From assembly GCF_001687605.2 (NCBI RefSeq), contig NZ_CP016539.2, forward strand, positions 278,501 to 342,500: a stretch of 64,000 nucleotides of DNA, given 5' to 3'. A program made the translations under genes and the position numbers. Of this stretch, positions 34,265 through 44,240 are shown in pieces. Origin of the DNA: Planococcus plakortidis (GTDB lineage Bacteria; Bacillota; Bacilli; Bacillales_A; Planococcaceae). The notes beneath the pieces were generated by a model that was not told where the DNA came from, searched no databases, and saw only the letters and a list, made by a program, of their open reading frames with translations. The first letter of the stretch is position 1, and the number at the start of each line of letters is the position of its first letter.

Positions 34265-34300
34265 ATGCCGGAATCCTAAGGGGTTCTGGCATTTTTGTCC
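34265..34300 (+). terminator. Intrinsic terminator
   Basis: Arms ATGCCGGAATCC / GGGTTCTGGCAT (with mismatch) and TTTTT. Confidence 0.75.
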
Positions 34301-34471
34301 ATTTTTTGACCTTGCTTTAAAAAAGTATTGCAAACACTGCAAACTGTTAAAAAATTATGATGCATAGCGGCAAAAAAACGACTACAATGAAGGAAGTTGA
34401 CAACGTTCGGGGCATGGCCTTTTTGGGACTGTTGGAATCAACGCAGTTGAATGGTATCAGGAGGGAAATCA

Positions 34472-35443
34472 ATGTTAAAAGATGTGTTTATCGGCTTGTC
34501 TCAAAACCGTCTCCTTACGGCTGCGGCCAAAAAGTACGGATTGAAATTGGGGGCCCAAACCGTAGTGGCGGGGACCAATATCGAAGAGACCATTAAAAGT
34601 ATCCGCAGTTTAAATGCGCAAGGAATCAGCGCAACGGTCGACAACCTGGGTGAATTCGTGTTCGAAAGGGAAGCGGCGCTCGAAGCGAAAAAGAACATTA
34701 TGGACATGATCGAAGCGATCCATAAGAACGGTGTCGATGCCCATATTTCCTTGAAGCCGACCCAGCTCGGCTTGGATATCGATTATGATTTCTGCCTGGA
34801 AAACTTGAGGGACATTGTCGCGCTTGCCCATAAGTATGACATGCATATCAACATCGACATGGAAGATTACGGGCATGTCCAGCCGTCATACGATCTTTTG
34901 AATACGCTTACGAAAGACTACGATAATGTCGGAACCGTCATCCAGGCGTATTTCTTCCGTGCCATGGACGATTTGCAGGAACACAAAGACTTCCGCCTGC
35001 GCATCGTCAAAGGCGCTTATAAAGAGCCGGCGGATGTGGCTTACCAGACACGTGAAGAAATCGACGAAAACTTCATCAAACTGATCGAGTACCATTTGCT
35101 GAACGGAAAGTTCACGTCGATCGCGACACACGACCATCACATCATCAATCATGTCGAGGCGTTCATCAAAGAACATGATATTTCATACGATAAATTCGAA
35201 TTCCAGATGCTTTACGGGTTCCGCAAAGAATTGCAGCGCGAGCTCGCGAATAAAGGCTATAATTTCTGCACATACGTGCCATTCGGCGATGACTGGTACG
35301 CGTATTTCATGCGCCGCCTGGCAGAGCGCCCGCAAAACCTGAACCTGGTATTCAAGCAAGTGTTCACGAAAAAGAACAATATCGCCATCGGGGCGCTAGC
35401 CGGAGCATTCGTGCTCGGCCGCGCCACGAAAAAGCGCAAGTAA
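34472..35443 (+). CDS. Proline dehydrogenase with C-terminal extension
   Basis: Encodes 323 residues from ATG 34472 (AGGAGGGA upstream). It has the PRODH core: VDNLGEFVFEREAALEAKKN, VDAHISLKPTQLGLDIDYDF, VKGAYKEPADVAYQTR, IATHDHHIINHV and YVPFGDDWYAYFMRRLAERP, the last containing the FAD/substrate RRxxERP motif. The enzyme oxidises proline to pyrroline-5-carboxylate in the membrane-associated proline catabolic pathway. Unlike the second copy at 41422-42333, it ends in about 20 extra residues (IAIGALAGAFVLGRATKKRK) with a hydrophobic stretch and basic tail, a possible membrane anchor. No P5C dehydrogenase adjoins it. Confidence 0.9.
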   Translation: MLKDVFIGLSQNRLLTAAAKKYGLKLGAQTVVAGTNIEETIKSIRSLNAQGISATVDNLGEFVFEREAALEAKKNIMDMIEAIHKNGVDAHISLKPTQLGLDIDYDFCLENLRDIVALAHKYDMHINIDMEDYGHVQPSYDLLNTLTKDYDNVGTVIQAYFFRAMDDLQEHKDFRLRIVKGAYKEPADVAYQTREEIDENFIKLIEYHLLNGKFTSIATHDHHIINHVEAFIKEHDISYDKFEFQMLYGFRKELQRELANKGYNFCTYVPFGDDWYAYFMRRLAERPQNLNLVFKQVFTKKNNIAIGALAGAFVLGRATKKRK

Positions 35444-35446
35444 ATA

Positions 35447-35475
35447 AAGGCGTCTCTTCAAGAGGCGCTTTTTTC
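35447..35475 (+). terminator. Intrinsic terminator
   Basis: Arms AGGCGTCTCTT / AAGAGGCGCTT and six T. Confidence 0.85.
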
Positions 35476-35504
35476 AATTCCTGAAACTTGGAGGAGGTGG
35501 AGGC

Positions 35505-35921
35505 ATGTACAAAACGACTCTCACGCCGCGCGTATCCGAGACCGATGCGGTTGGGCATATCAACAACACAACTTTGCCGGTATGGTTCGAAGCGGGCCGC
35601 AATCCGCTCTTTGAATTATTCACGCCGGACCATGATTTCGCCAAGTGGAAAATGGTCATCGTCAAAACGACCCTTGAATTCACCGGGCAAGTATATTTCG
35701 GAAAAGACGCCGAAGTCCATACCTGGGTCGAACGCATCGGCAACAGCAGCCTAGAACTCTACGAGGAGCTGTATCAGGAAGGCCGCCTATGCGCCAAAAA
35801 CCGTGCAGTCTACGTCAACTTCAATCTGGCACAGCAAAAGAGCGAGCCGATTCCGGACGAAATCCGTGCGGAGTTGAACAGGCATTTGCGTGTGGCCGGT
35901 GATGGCGACGAGAGATTCTGA
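35505..35921 (+). CDS. 4HBT-type acyl-CoA thioesterase
   Basis: Encodes 138 residues with GGAGGAGG before the ATG. TPRVSETDAVGHINNTTLPVWFE contains the DxxGHxNN/W-x-E signature of the YbgC/4HBT hotdog thioesterases, with the aspartate of the active site kept. Members hydrolyse short-chain or aromatic acyl-CoA. Probably cytoplasmic and transcribed alone, since the terminator before it and the purine promoter after it isolate it. Confidence 0.85.
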   Translation: MYKTTLTPRVSETDAVGHINNTTLPVWFEAGRNPLFELFTPDHDFAKWKMVIVKTTLEFTGQVYFGKDAEVHTWVERIGNSSLELYEELYQEGRLCAKNRAVYVNFNLAQQKSEPIPDEIRAELNRHLRVAGDGDERF

Positions 35922-35945
35922 ATAGTTTTTTAATTAATGCGGCTC

Positions 35946-35973
35946 TTGAAAGGCCATTTGGACATGCTATAAT
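35946..35973 (+). promoter_or_regulatory. Promoter of the xpt-pbuX leader
   Basis: TTGAAA (35946-35951), a 16-base spacer and a perfect TATAAT (35968-35973), 20 bases before the riboswitch aptamer. Confidence 0.65.
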
Positions 35974-35993
35974 AAGTCCATTCAAAAGAATAT

Positions 35994-36068
35994 TCACTCA
36001 TATAATAGCGGGGATATGGCCCGCAAGTTTCTACCGGTCCGCCGTAAACGGACTGACTATGGGAAGCA
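35994..36068 (+). promoter_or_regulatory. Purine (guanine-type) riboswitch aptamer
   Basis: Conserved elements in order: ACTCATATAAT, GATATGGCC with the first hairpin, AGTTTCTACC, CCGTAAAC with the second hairpin, and GACTATGGG. The C of CTATG, which contacts the ligand, indicates guanine/hypoxanthine rather than adenine. The expression platform ends in the terminator at 36129-36191, so guanine should switch xpt-pbuX off. Confidence 0.93.
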
Positions 36069-36128
36069 ATGGAACGAAAAGAACCCGCCTATTTTTAGAG
36101 CGGCTTCCTTTTGCGTTTCCTTTCGGGA

Positions 36129-38124
<1,996 letters not shown>

Positions 38125-38133
38125 TGAATAGAA

Positions 38134-38172
38134 GAAAGCTGTCCTTCGCCAAAGCGGGGACAGCTTTTATTT
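38134..38172. terminator. Bidirectional terminator
   Basis: Arms AAAGCTGTCC / GGACAGCTTT; overlaps the stop of the convergent esterase gene. Confidence 0.85.
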
Positions 38173-39159
38173 TTGCGCCTGGCTTTTCTCAAGCAGGAAA
38201 TCCAAGGTCTTCTGGAGGGTTTCCTGGCCGTCATTCGTATCCAGTGCATATTGATATTCATGTTTCAGGTTCTTATCGGTACCGCGGAAGAAGACATCGG
38301 TGACATCGACGCCTTTGATGCGCAGGCTATCGGCCAGCGCGACCGATTGGGGTTCCAGCGGGTCGGCATCGCCCGCCGATATGAAGACGTCCGGATAAGC
38401 TGGCGTCACGTGCTGGATGGTCGACATCTCATGGATGTTGCCGAAAGCCTCGAAACGTTCAGCGCCCGTGTAGGCGTTCAAAAAGAAATCGATATTCGGG
38501 AATCCGGACTCGCGGACAGTTTCCATGTCGTACAACCCGCAGAACAGCAATGCCCCGCGCATTTGTTGGGAAGAAACGGCTGGCGCCAGATTCATCGTCT
38601 CGGCAAGGGAAGGATTTGTCTGCAAGGCCGCGACTTGGCTGGCAATCTGCGCCCCGGCTGAATCCCCGCCGACAAAGATCCGTCCCATATCGCCTCCGTA
38701 CTGGGCTGCGGAGTTGCCCAGGAACTTCAAGGCTTCGTTCGCCTGGATGACAGGGCCGGGATACAATTGGCCCGGCGCCAGTGCATAGTCGATGTTGGCG
38801 ACGAGATAGCCGGCGTTCGCCAGGGTCATCCCATAATCCTGCCGGCTGTCTTTGGAGCCGCCGATAAACCCGCCGCCATGGATCCACAAAATGACAGGCA
38901 AGGGGCCAGTAGCATCCTTTGGATAATAGAAATCCATGAAGGCGTTATCGGATTCATGATAGCGGATGTCTTTTACGACCTCGACATGGGAAGCGACTTC
39001 AGCAAAGTTCGGAGGGGGGCTATAGATCGCTGACCCGATAATCGGCGCAGCGGGTTGTTCTTCTGTCAAATGGCTGGCCAGCACGAATCCTGCAGAAGCC
39101 AGGAACACCACTGCAACAAGTGCGAGTATTTTCTTGGAAATGGGGCGTTTGCGTTTCAT
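38167..39159 (-). CDS. Membrane-anchored alpha/beta hydrolase (HSL-type esterase)
   Basis: Encodes 330 residues from ATG 39159 (GAGGATGG upstream). A basic N-terminus and one hydrophobic helix (KILALVAVVFLASAGFVLA) anchor or export the domain. The hormone-sensitive-lipase motif IHGGGFIGG builds the oxyanion hole, GGDSAGAQ holds the nucleophilic serine, and later segments contain the DADP and HEYQYAL acid/histidine candidates. It is likely an ester hydrolase outside or at the membrane. Substrate unknown. Confidence 0.87.
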   Translation of the reverse strand: MKRKRPISKKILALVAVVFLASAGFVLASHLTEEQPAAPIIGSAIYSPPPNFAEVASHVEVVKDIRYHESDNAFMDFYYPKDATGPLPVILWIHGGGFIGGSKDSRQDYGMTLANAGYLVANIDYALAPGQLYPGPVIQANEALKFLGNSAAQYGGDMGRIFVGGDSAGAQIASQVAALQTNPSLAETMNLAPAVSSQQMRGALLFCGLYDMETVRESGFPNIDFFLNAYTGAERFEAFGNIHEMSTIQHVTPAYPDVFISAGDADPLEPQSVALADSLRIKGVDVTDVFFRGTDKNLKHEYQYALDTNDGQETLQKTLDFLLEKSQAQK

Positions 39160-39362
39160 GGTTTCCATCCTCTGCGCGGCAAATACACCGAAATTTCAAA
39201 CGGGCTTATTGCCATCCTATCACGTGACCATGTGCCGCTCAAAAGATTAACTGTCACGAAAATGAAACGGAACTGTAAGGTGCCGGAGGTTCGCATTCCG
39301 TAGGAGCGGGTATTTAAAGGAGAGGCCAATGGGCCATTTTCAGGAAATGGAGGAGGGGTTTC

Positions 39363-40100
39363 ATGTTCGGACTGAGCGATTTGATAGCGCTGGTCATATC
39401 TGCATTCATCATTTTACCGGTCGTTGTCTTTATCCGGGAAGCGGGTTATTTAATCGTCAGCTTTTTACTCGGCGCAAAGAATCCGCGGCTGACAATCGGT
39501 TCAGGCCCCCGAGTCTTCAAGATCGGCATGTTTGACGTGAGGAAATATTATCACTTATATAGTTGGTTTGCCTATGATGATTTGAAAAGGCAAAGCAAAT
39601 TCGCATATATAATGCTTTATGCCGGCCCGATCTTGGCGAACGTAATCGTCGCATTCGTGATCAACGCACTGGTCGCCAACGGGGTATTGGACCAATACGA
39701 GACTTTCTGGAACCGTTTCGTCTTCTACGGTTTCTATTTTGTGCTGTTTGACGCTGTCCCGATGAAAACGGCGAACGGCATGCCGAACAACGGCATGATC
39801 ATCTATGAGATGCTGCGTTACGGGAAACGCACGGATTACAATGACGAGCCGTTCTTGCCTTCGACGACAGAAGTGGAAGAGCAATACGAAGAGGAAATGG
39901 AGAAAGTGGAAGAAATGAAGGGAAACCAGAAGGACATTGTCGAAGGTGACGAAGATTATTCTGCAGAACAGCAGGAAAAAGAGCGCCGCGAGAAAGAAGA
40001 TATCGAAGAAAGCAAAGAGCAGGATATCGAAGATTTGAAAGAAGCCGAGAAACTGGCCAAAAAACAGCATAGGGAACGGAAGGACCAGATGCCGGATTGA
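39363..40100 (+). CDS. Degenerate site-2-protease (M50)-like membrane protein
   Basis: Encodes 245 residues; GGAGGAGGGG precedes the ATG. The N-terminal two-thirds have four or so membrane helices. FIREAGYLIVSFLLGAKNPR lines up in order and spacing with the M50 first helix (HELGHALVAL-type), but the H-E-x-x-H zinc site is replaced by R-E-A-G-Y. A later AVPMKTANGMPNNGMII occupies the position of the N-x-x-P-x-x-x-x-D-G motif. The last ~80 residues are extremely charged (Glu/Lys/Arg). Loss of zinc ligands suggests a non-catalytic scaffold. The family link is inference from motif position. Confidence 0.55.
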   Translation: MFGLSDLIALVISAFIILPVVVFIREAGYLIVSFLLGAKNPRLTIGSGPRVFKIGMFDVRKYYHLYSWFAYDDLKRQSKFAYIMLYAGPILANVIVAFVINALVANGVLDQYETFWNRFVFYGFYFVLFDAVPMKTANGMPNNGMIIYEMLRYGKRTDYNDEPFLPSTTEVEEQYEEEMEKVEEMKGNQKDIVEGDEDYSAEQQEKERREKEDIEESKEQDIEDLKEAEKLAKKQHRERKDQMPD

Positions 40101-40162
40101 ACTTGAAAGCGTGAACCTCCGATTGATATGATAGTCAAGACGGAAAAAAGGAGAGAATACAC

Positions 40163-41101
40163 ATGGGTGAGAGAACACAAGGCATTCATCATATTACAGC
40201 GATAGTCGGCGAAGCACAGGAAAATACTGATTTTTACGCCGGGGTGCTCGGCATGCGCCTCGTCAAGAAAACGGTGAACTTCGACGATCCCGGTACCTAC
40301 CATTTGTATTTCGGGAACGAGGAGGGGGCACCCGGCACCATCATGACTTTTTTCCCTTGGGGCAAGGCGTATCAAGGGAAAGTGGGGGATGGGCAAGTCG
40401 GAGTTACGGCTTTCGCTGTTCCCGAAGGCGCCTTTGCCTTTTGGCGCAAGCGCCTGGAGGCCCATAATGTTTCGGTTGAAGAGCAAACGCGCTTTGGCGA
40501 ATCGTATTTGCGTTTTCAAGACCCGCACGGCCTTCAGCTGGAATTGGTCGAACGCGCATCAGGCGAAGCAAGCGGATGGACAGGGGATGGCATTACAAGG
40601 GACACTGCCATCAAAGGATTTGCCGGCGCTGTGTTGTTTACGGCCAATGCCGCCAAAACCGCGGAGCTATTAGAGGAAGTGATCGGCTTCGCCCGCACAG
40701 AAGAGGACGGCGATTATGTCCGCTTTGTGGCGGACGGCACACTCGGAAACATATTGGATATCAAGCAGACGCGTGTCGGTACCGGACAGATGGGTGTCGG
40801 GACGGTCCACCATATCGCATTCCGGGCAGATGATGACGTCGATCAACTGGAATGGAAAAACCGCATCGAAGCCTATGGGCTGGGCGTTACGCCAGTCCAG
40901 GACCGCAATTACTTCCGGTCGATTTATTTCCGTGAATACGGCGACCTGCTGTTTGAAATTGCGACCGACCCGCCAGGCTTCACGATTGATGAAAGCCCGG
41001 ACGCACTCGGGGAGCAGCTGAAATTGCCGAAGCAGTACGAGCAGTACCGGAAACGTTTACTGGCGGAGTTGCCGCCAGTGTATGCGCGACCGCTTGAATA
41101 G
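40163..41101 (+). CDS. VOC-family ring-cleaving dioxygenase (MhqO-like)
   Basis: Encodes 312 residues with AAAAGGAGAG before the ATG. Two tandem glyoxalase/dioxygenase (VOC) modules are visible, each beginning with a metal histidine: GIHHITAIVGEAQENTDFY and VHHIAFRADDDVDQLEW. RFQDPHGLQLELVE closes the first. LLFEIATDPPGFTIDE near the end carries the metal glutamate and the PPGF of the MhqA/MhqE/MhqO family that opens hydroquinone or catechol rings. Cytoplasmic, transcribed alone, ending at the repeat-split terminator. Confidence 0.86.
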   Translation: MGERTQGIHHITAIVGEAQENTDFYAGVLGMRLVKKTVNFDDPGTYHLYFGNEEGAPGTIMTFFPWGKAYQGKVGDGQVGVTAFAVPEGAFAFWRKRLEAHNVSVEEQTRFGESYLRFQDPHGLQLELVERASGEASGWTGDGITRDTAIKGFAGAVLFTANAAKTAELLEEVIGFARTEEDGDYVRFVADGTLGNILDIKQTRVGTGQMGVGTVHHIAFRADDDVDQLEWKNRIEAYGLGVTPVQDRNYFRSIYFREYGDLLFEIATDPPGFTIDESPDALGEQLKLPKQYEQYRKRLLAELPPVYARPLE

Positions 41102-41107
41102 CACATA

Positions 41108-41142
41108 AAAAAGCAGCCCGGTTCTTATTCCGGGCTGCTTTT
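41108..41142. terminator. Left copy of a duplicated terminator
   Basis: Arms AAAAAGCAGCCCGG / CCGGGCTGCTTTT with loop TTCTTATT. All 35 bases recur at 41382-41416. Confidence 0.9.
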
Positions 41143-41143
41143 C

Positions 41144-41381
41144 CAGGCTGTCGAGAAAGGTGAGAAATTGTATTTTCCGAAGCTTATCGCTCGCTTTCCG
41201 TGGGCTCGCGCCCAAGCCTCCTCAGTCGCTTTGCGCCTTGCGGGGTCTCGGTCGTCTCGCTGATCCACAGGAGTCGAGCAAACGCTTCTCCAAATACTTA
41301 GAAATATCATTGTATTTTTGAATGTAAAAAAACGATCCCATTCTTATTCGTAATGGATCAATAGACTTCTTCAACACTCTG
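41144..41381. repeat. Terminator-nested dispersed repeat, copy 2
   Basis: The best-preserved copy: 238 bases, left end CAGGCTGTCGAGAAAG, right end inverted CAGAGTGTTGAAGAAG. Its body matches copy 1 and copy 3 in long blocks, including CGAAGCTTATCGC, CGGGGTCTCG and GGAGTCGAGCAAACGCTTCT. The central 120 bases form an imperfect palindrome. It lies between the VOC dioxygenase and the convergent proline dehydrogenase and is flanked by direct copies of the local terminator. Confidence 0.88.
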
Positions 41382-41416
41382 AAAAAGCAGCCCGGTTCTT
41401 ATTCCGGGCTGCTTTT
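41382..41416. terminator. Right copy of the duplicated terminator
   Basis: Base-for-base repeat of 41108-41142; terminates the minus-strand proline dehydrogenase gene. Confidence 0.9.
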
Positions 41417-41421
41417 CGGTT

Positions 41422-42333
41422 TCAAGAGGATTTGGAGAGTGCGCCTTTTAAGACCAGCTGGATGTTCTGTGGCCTTTCGGCAAGCCGCCTCATGAAATAA
41501 CCGTACCAGTCTTTGCCAAACGGCACATAAGACGTCACCTGGTATTCTTTGGACAGCTCTTTCAGTAAATCGGTGCGGAAGCCGTAGAGCATTTGAAACT
41601 CAAAACGGTCTTTTGGGATGCCCTGCTCTTTTACATAATCGATGGTGGCGTTGATTATATGATGGTCATGCGTGGCAATCGACGTGAATACCGGCTGGTC
41701 GAGCCGCAATTTGATAAGCTTCATGAAATTGGCGTCGACTTCTTCAGCGGATTGGTATGCCACTTGCTCACTTTCCTGATAAGCCCCTTTCACCAGGCGC
41801 AGCCTGACGTTGCGGAGGGCATCCAAGTCTTTTTCCGAACGGAATAAATAAGCCTGGATGACGGTTCCGACGCTGTCGAATTCCTTTTTTAAAGTATGCA
41901 ATATATCGAGAGTGGGTTGGAGATGCTCATAATTTTCCATGTCCAGGTTGATATAGATGCCACGCCGCTCCGCTTCAGCCGCAATTTCGCGAATGTTTTC
42001 CAAGCAGAATTGGCTGTCGATATCGAGACCGATCTGGGTCAATTTGACGGATAGATGGGCATCGACCCCAGCTTCCGTGATCGCTTCAGCCGTCTGGATG
42101 ATTTCTTCTTTTGCCTGTACGGCTTCATCACGGCTGGTAACGAATTCACCGAGCCGGTCGATGGTGGCTGAAATGCCGTCTTCGTTCAATGTACGGACCG
42201 ACGCCATCATGTTCGGAATATCGGTTCCGGCCACGACTTTTGCGGCACCAAGCTGAAAGCCCCATTTCTTTGCTCCGCTGTTCAATAACCGGTTATTGGA
42301 TAATGCGATAAAAAAACTCCTTGTGATTCCCAT
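41422..42333 (-). CDS. Proline dehydrogenase, second copy
   Basis: Encodes 303 residues from ATG 42333 (GGAGGGC upstream). It has the same PRODH blocks as the protein at 34472: IDRLGEFVTSRDEAVQAKEE, VDAHLSVKLTQIGLDIDSQF, LVKGAYQESEQVAYQS, IATHDHHIINATI and YVPFGKDWYGYFMRRLAERP. It lacks the hydrophobic C-terminal extension of the first copy. The two are clear paralogues on opposite strands about 6.5 kb apart. No P5C dehydrogenase or proline permease is near either. Confidence 0.9.
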   Translation of the reverse strand: MGITRSFFIALSNNRLLNSGAKKWGFQLGAAKVVAGTDIPNMMASVRTLNEDGISATIDRLGEFVTSRDEAVQAKEEIIQTAEAITEAGVDAHLSVKLTQIGLDIDSQFCLENIREIAAEAERRGIYINLDMENYEHLQPTLDILHTLKKEFDSVGTVIQAYLFRSEKDLDALRNVRLRLVKGAYQESEQVAYQSAEEVDANFMKLIKLRLDQPVFTSIATHDHHIINATIDYVKEQGIPKDRFEFQMLYGFRTDLLKELSKEYQVTSYVPFGKDWYGYFMRRLAERPQNIQLVLKGALSKSS

Positions 42334-42716
42334 TACTAGCCCTCCAGTAGAATAAAATATCGATGGCGATCCGCTCTTCTAAATAGCGCATCTAAGCGTG
42401 AATCAACCCAGCAGTACCAGCGGAAGCTGGAAGCCTGCAACGGGGGGCGTTCTCCGTGTGGCTAGAGCATATCATACAAATGACTGAAAATAAAAATAAT
42501 TATTGAAATAATTTTATTGCTGAATTGTTCTTATTGTCTACCTTCCACTTATTGGGTTTCCGTAAACAAATTATTCAAAAAAGTTTTTCTAGAAAATGAA
42601 AATCATGTATTTTCACCGAAAAGAAAGCCTTCATAGAACTAGTTGAAAGCCAAAACGTGTAAAATAGTCGATATGTGTTTAAGGCTATTTGCCAACAACG
42701 GAAGGAGGGCTTACAG
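42334..42716. other. Divergent intergenic region, 383 bases
   Basis: Contains the promoters of the minus-strand proline dehydrogenase and the plus-strand transporter gene. It is A/T-rich after 42480 with several T- and A-tracts. TAAAAT near 42660 may be a -10 of the transporter, without a good -35. I see no gene, riboswitch or repeat. Confidence 0.4.
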
Positions 42717-44132
42717 ATGAAGGCATTAGCCAAAAAAGGATTTACTTTCTCCGTCCTTATTTATGCCGTTCTTCATTTCATCCATTATTTTCACGCCAAT
42801 CCATCGATGGAGGCGCTGCTTCCGGTTGCCGGGTTTTTCAGCCTGGCGTTTGCTTTCGGCGTCTTGCCGCTCCGCAAGCTGCAGCTGCAGACCTTTCTGG
42901 CCATTACAGCAATCGGCGTGCTAGCGGCGACGAGCCAGGATTTCTGGCAGGATCTCGCAATGGCGCTCGTACAGATGAAGAGCCTGATTGCCTTATTGTT
43001 GATCGTTCCGATGATCAGCTGGGTACTCAGGGAAGAGCCTTATATAGATGAAATCATGAGCTTCGGGAATAAATGGCTGAACAAAAGCCAGACTTTTTAC
43101 GCCGGGCTGATGGGGATGACGCAAATCATCTCCCACTTCCTGCTGTTCGGGGTCGTGCCAATGATGTACAGGTTCATCGATTCATTCCTTAAAGAGCATA
43201 AAGACGAAGCATGGGAAAATTACAAAGGGACGGCGATCCTTCGCGGTTTTGCCTTGTCGACGATGTGGGTCATCAGCATCCCGAGCTTCATCTTCGCTGT
43301 CGGCGCGATGGATGCGGTTTTGTGGAAGTCGATGCTGCTCGGGCTCGGCGCAGCGATCGCAGGGACGGCCCTGTCAGTGGCGTTTGCGACGAAGGATGAG
43401 AAACGCTACGGCAATGATTTCTCGGCCGTGCTGACGAACGAGATCGACAAAGCGGTAGCGAATTCCCGGAATGCGGGCAGCTGGAATAAAGACGTCGCCG
43501 AATTCGCTTTCCTGTTCATCTCGCTGTTCGGCACGATTTTCATCCTCCATGAATGGACAGGCGTGGATTTTCTTATCGTCATCCCGCTGGTCATTCTCGT
43601 CTGGACTTTGCTCTATTTCCTGCTCAAGAGACGGGCAGGAAACTATGCACGGGAAGCAGCTGTCTATTACAGGGAAGGTGTATCGAAACAAGCCCAGCAG
43701 TTCAGCATCCTGCTGTCGGCAGGCTTGCTCATCTATGCGCTCAATCAATCGGCTGTCGGCGATTATGTCATCAGCGGGATGAATTACTTGACCGGCCATG
43801 TGCCGTTCTTGAATTTATTGTTCCTGATCCCGTTCATCGTCATCTTCCTGGGCTTTATCGGTCTCGGGCCGCTGCCGGTCATCGTCCTGGTGACGGGCGT
43901 ATTGGAATCCGCAGTGCTGCCGTTCCCGCCTGAATTGATTGTCCTGGCGGTGACATCGGGAAGCGTCATCTCCATCATCCTGTCGCCGTTCGTCATGCCG
44001 GTGATCATCTTGAGCAGCGTCAACGGCTTGAGCGGCATCCGCAACGGCTTGCGCTTCAACTTGAAGTTCGCCATTGCGTTCTATCTCATGATCCAAGCAT
44101 TCGTCCAGACCTTATTGTATTTCTGGAATTGA
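42717..44132 (+). CDS. Orphan polytopic membrane protein, probable transporter
   Basis: Encodes 471 residues from ATG 42717 (GAAGGAGGGC). I estimate 11-12 membrane helices, with a longer cytoplasmic segment at ~220-260 (ATKDEKRYGNDFSAVLTNEI). A conserved-looking GLGPLPVIVLVTGVLESAVL near residue 390 and FPPELIVLAVTSGSVISIIL resemble ion-transporter-superfamily or nucleoside-recognition helices, but I cannot name a family. The pattern of two inverted halves is suggestive of a secondary transporter. Its strong ribosome site and terminator mark it as a single-gene unit. Confidence 0.7.
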   Translation: MKALAKKGFTFSVLIYAVLHFIHYFHANPSMEALLPVAGFFSLAFAFGVLPLRKLQLQTFLAITAIGVLAATSQDFWQDLAMALVQMKSLIALLLIVPMISWVLREEPYIDEIMSFGNKWLNKSQTFYAGLMGMTQIISHFLLFGVVPMMYRFIDSFLKEHKDEAWENYKGTAILRGFALSTMWVISIPSFIFAVGAMDAVLWKSMLLGLGAAIAGTALSVAFATKDEKRYGNDFSAVLTNEIDKAVANSRNAGSWNKDVAEFAFLFISLFGTIFILHEWTGVDFLIVIPLVILVWTLLYFLLKRRAGNYAREAAVYYREGVSKQAQQFSILLSAGLLIYALNQSAVGDYVISGMNYLTGHVPFLNLLFLIPFIVIFLGFIGLGPLPVIVLVTGVLESAVLPFPPELIVLAVTSGSVISIILSPFVMPVIILSSVNGLSGIRNGLRFNLKFAIAFYLMIQAFVQTLLYFWN

Positions 44133-44172
44133 AAAAACGCCCGAAGAGCCAAGTGGTTCTTCGGGCGTTTTT
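44133..44172 (+). terminator. Intrinsic terminator
   Basis: Arms AAAACGCCCGAAGAGCCA / GGTTCTTCGGGCGTTTT. Confidence 0.9.
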
Positions 44173-44240
44173 GGGTCGTCATTGAAAACGGAGTCCTTTT
44201 GTCATATAATTTAGAAAATATAGAAAAGGGAGGCTGTTCA

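Noticed and set aside
34390-34410. Possible CcpA cre site before the proline dehydrogenase gene (TGACAACGTTCGG region)
   Set aside because: At least three mismatches in conserved positions of the cre consensus.
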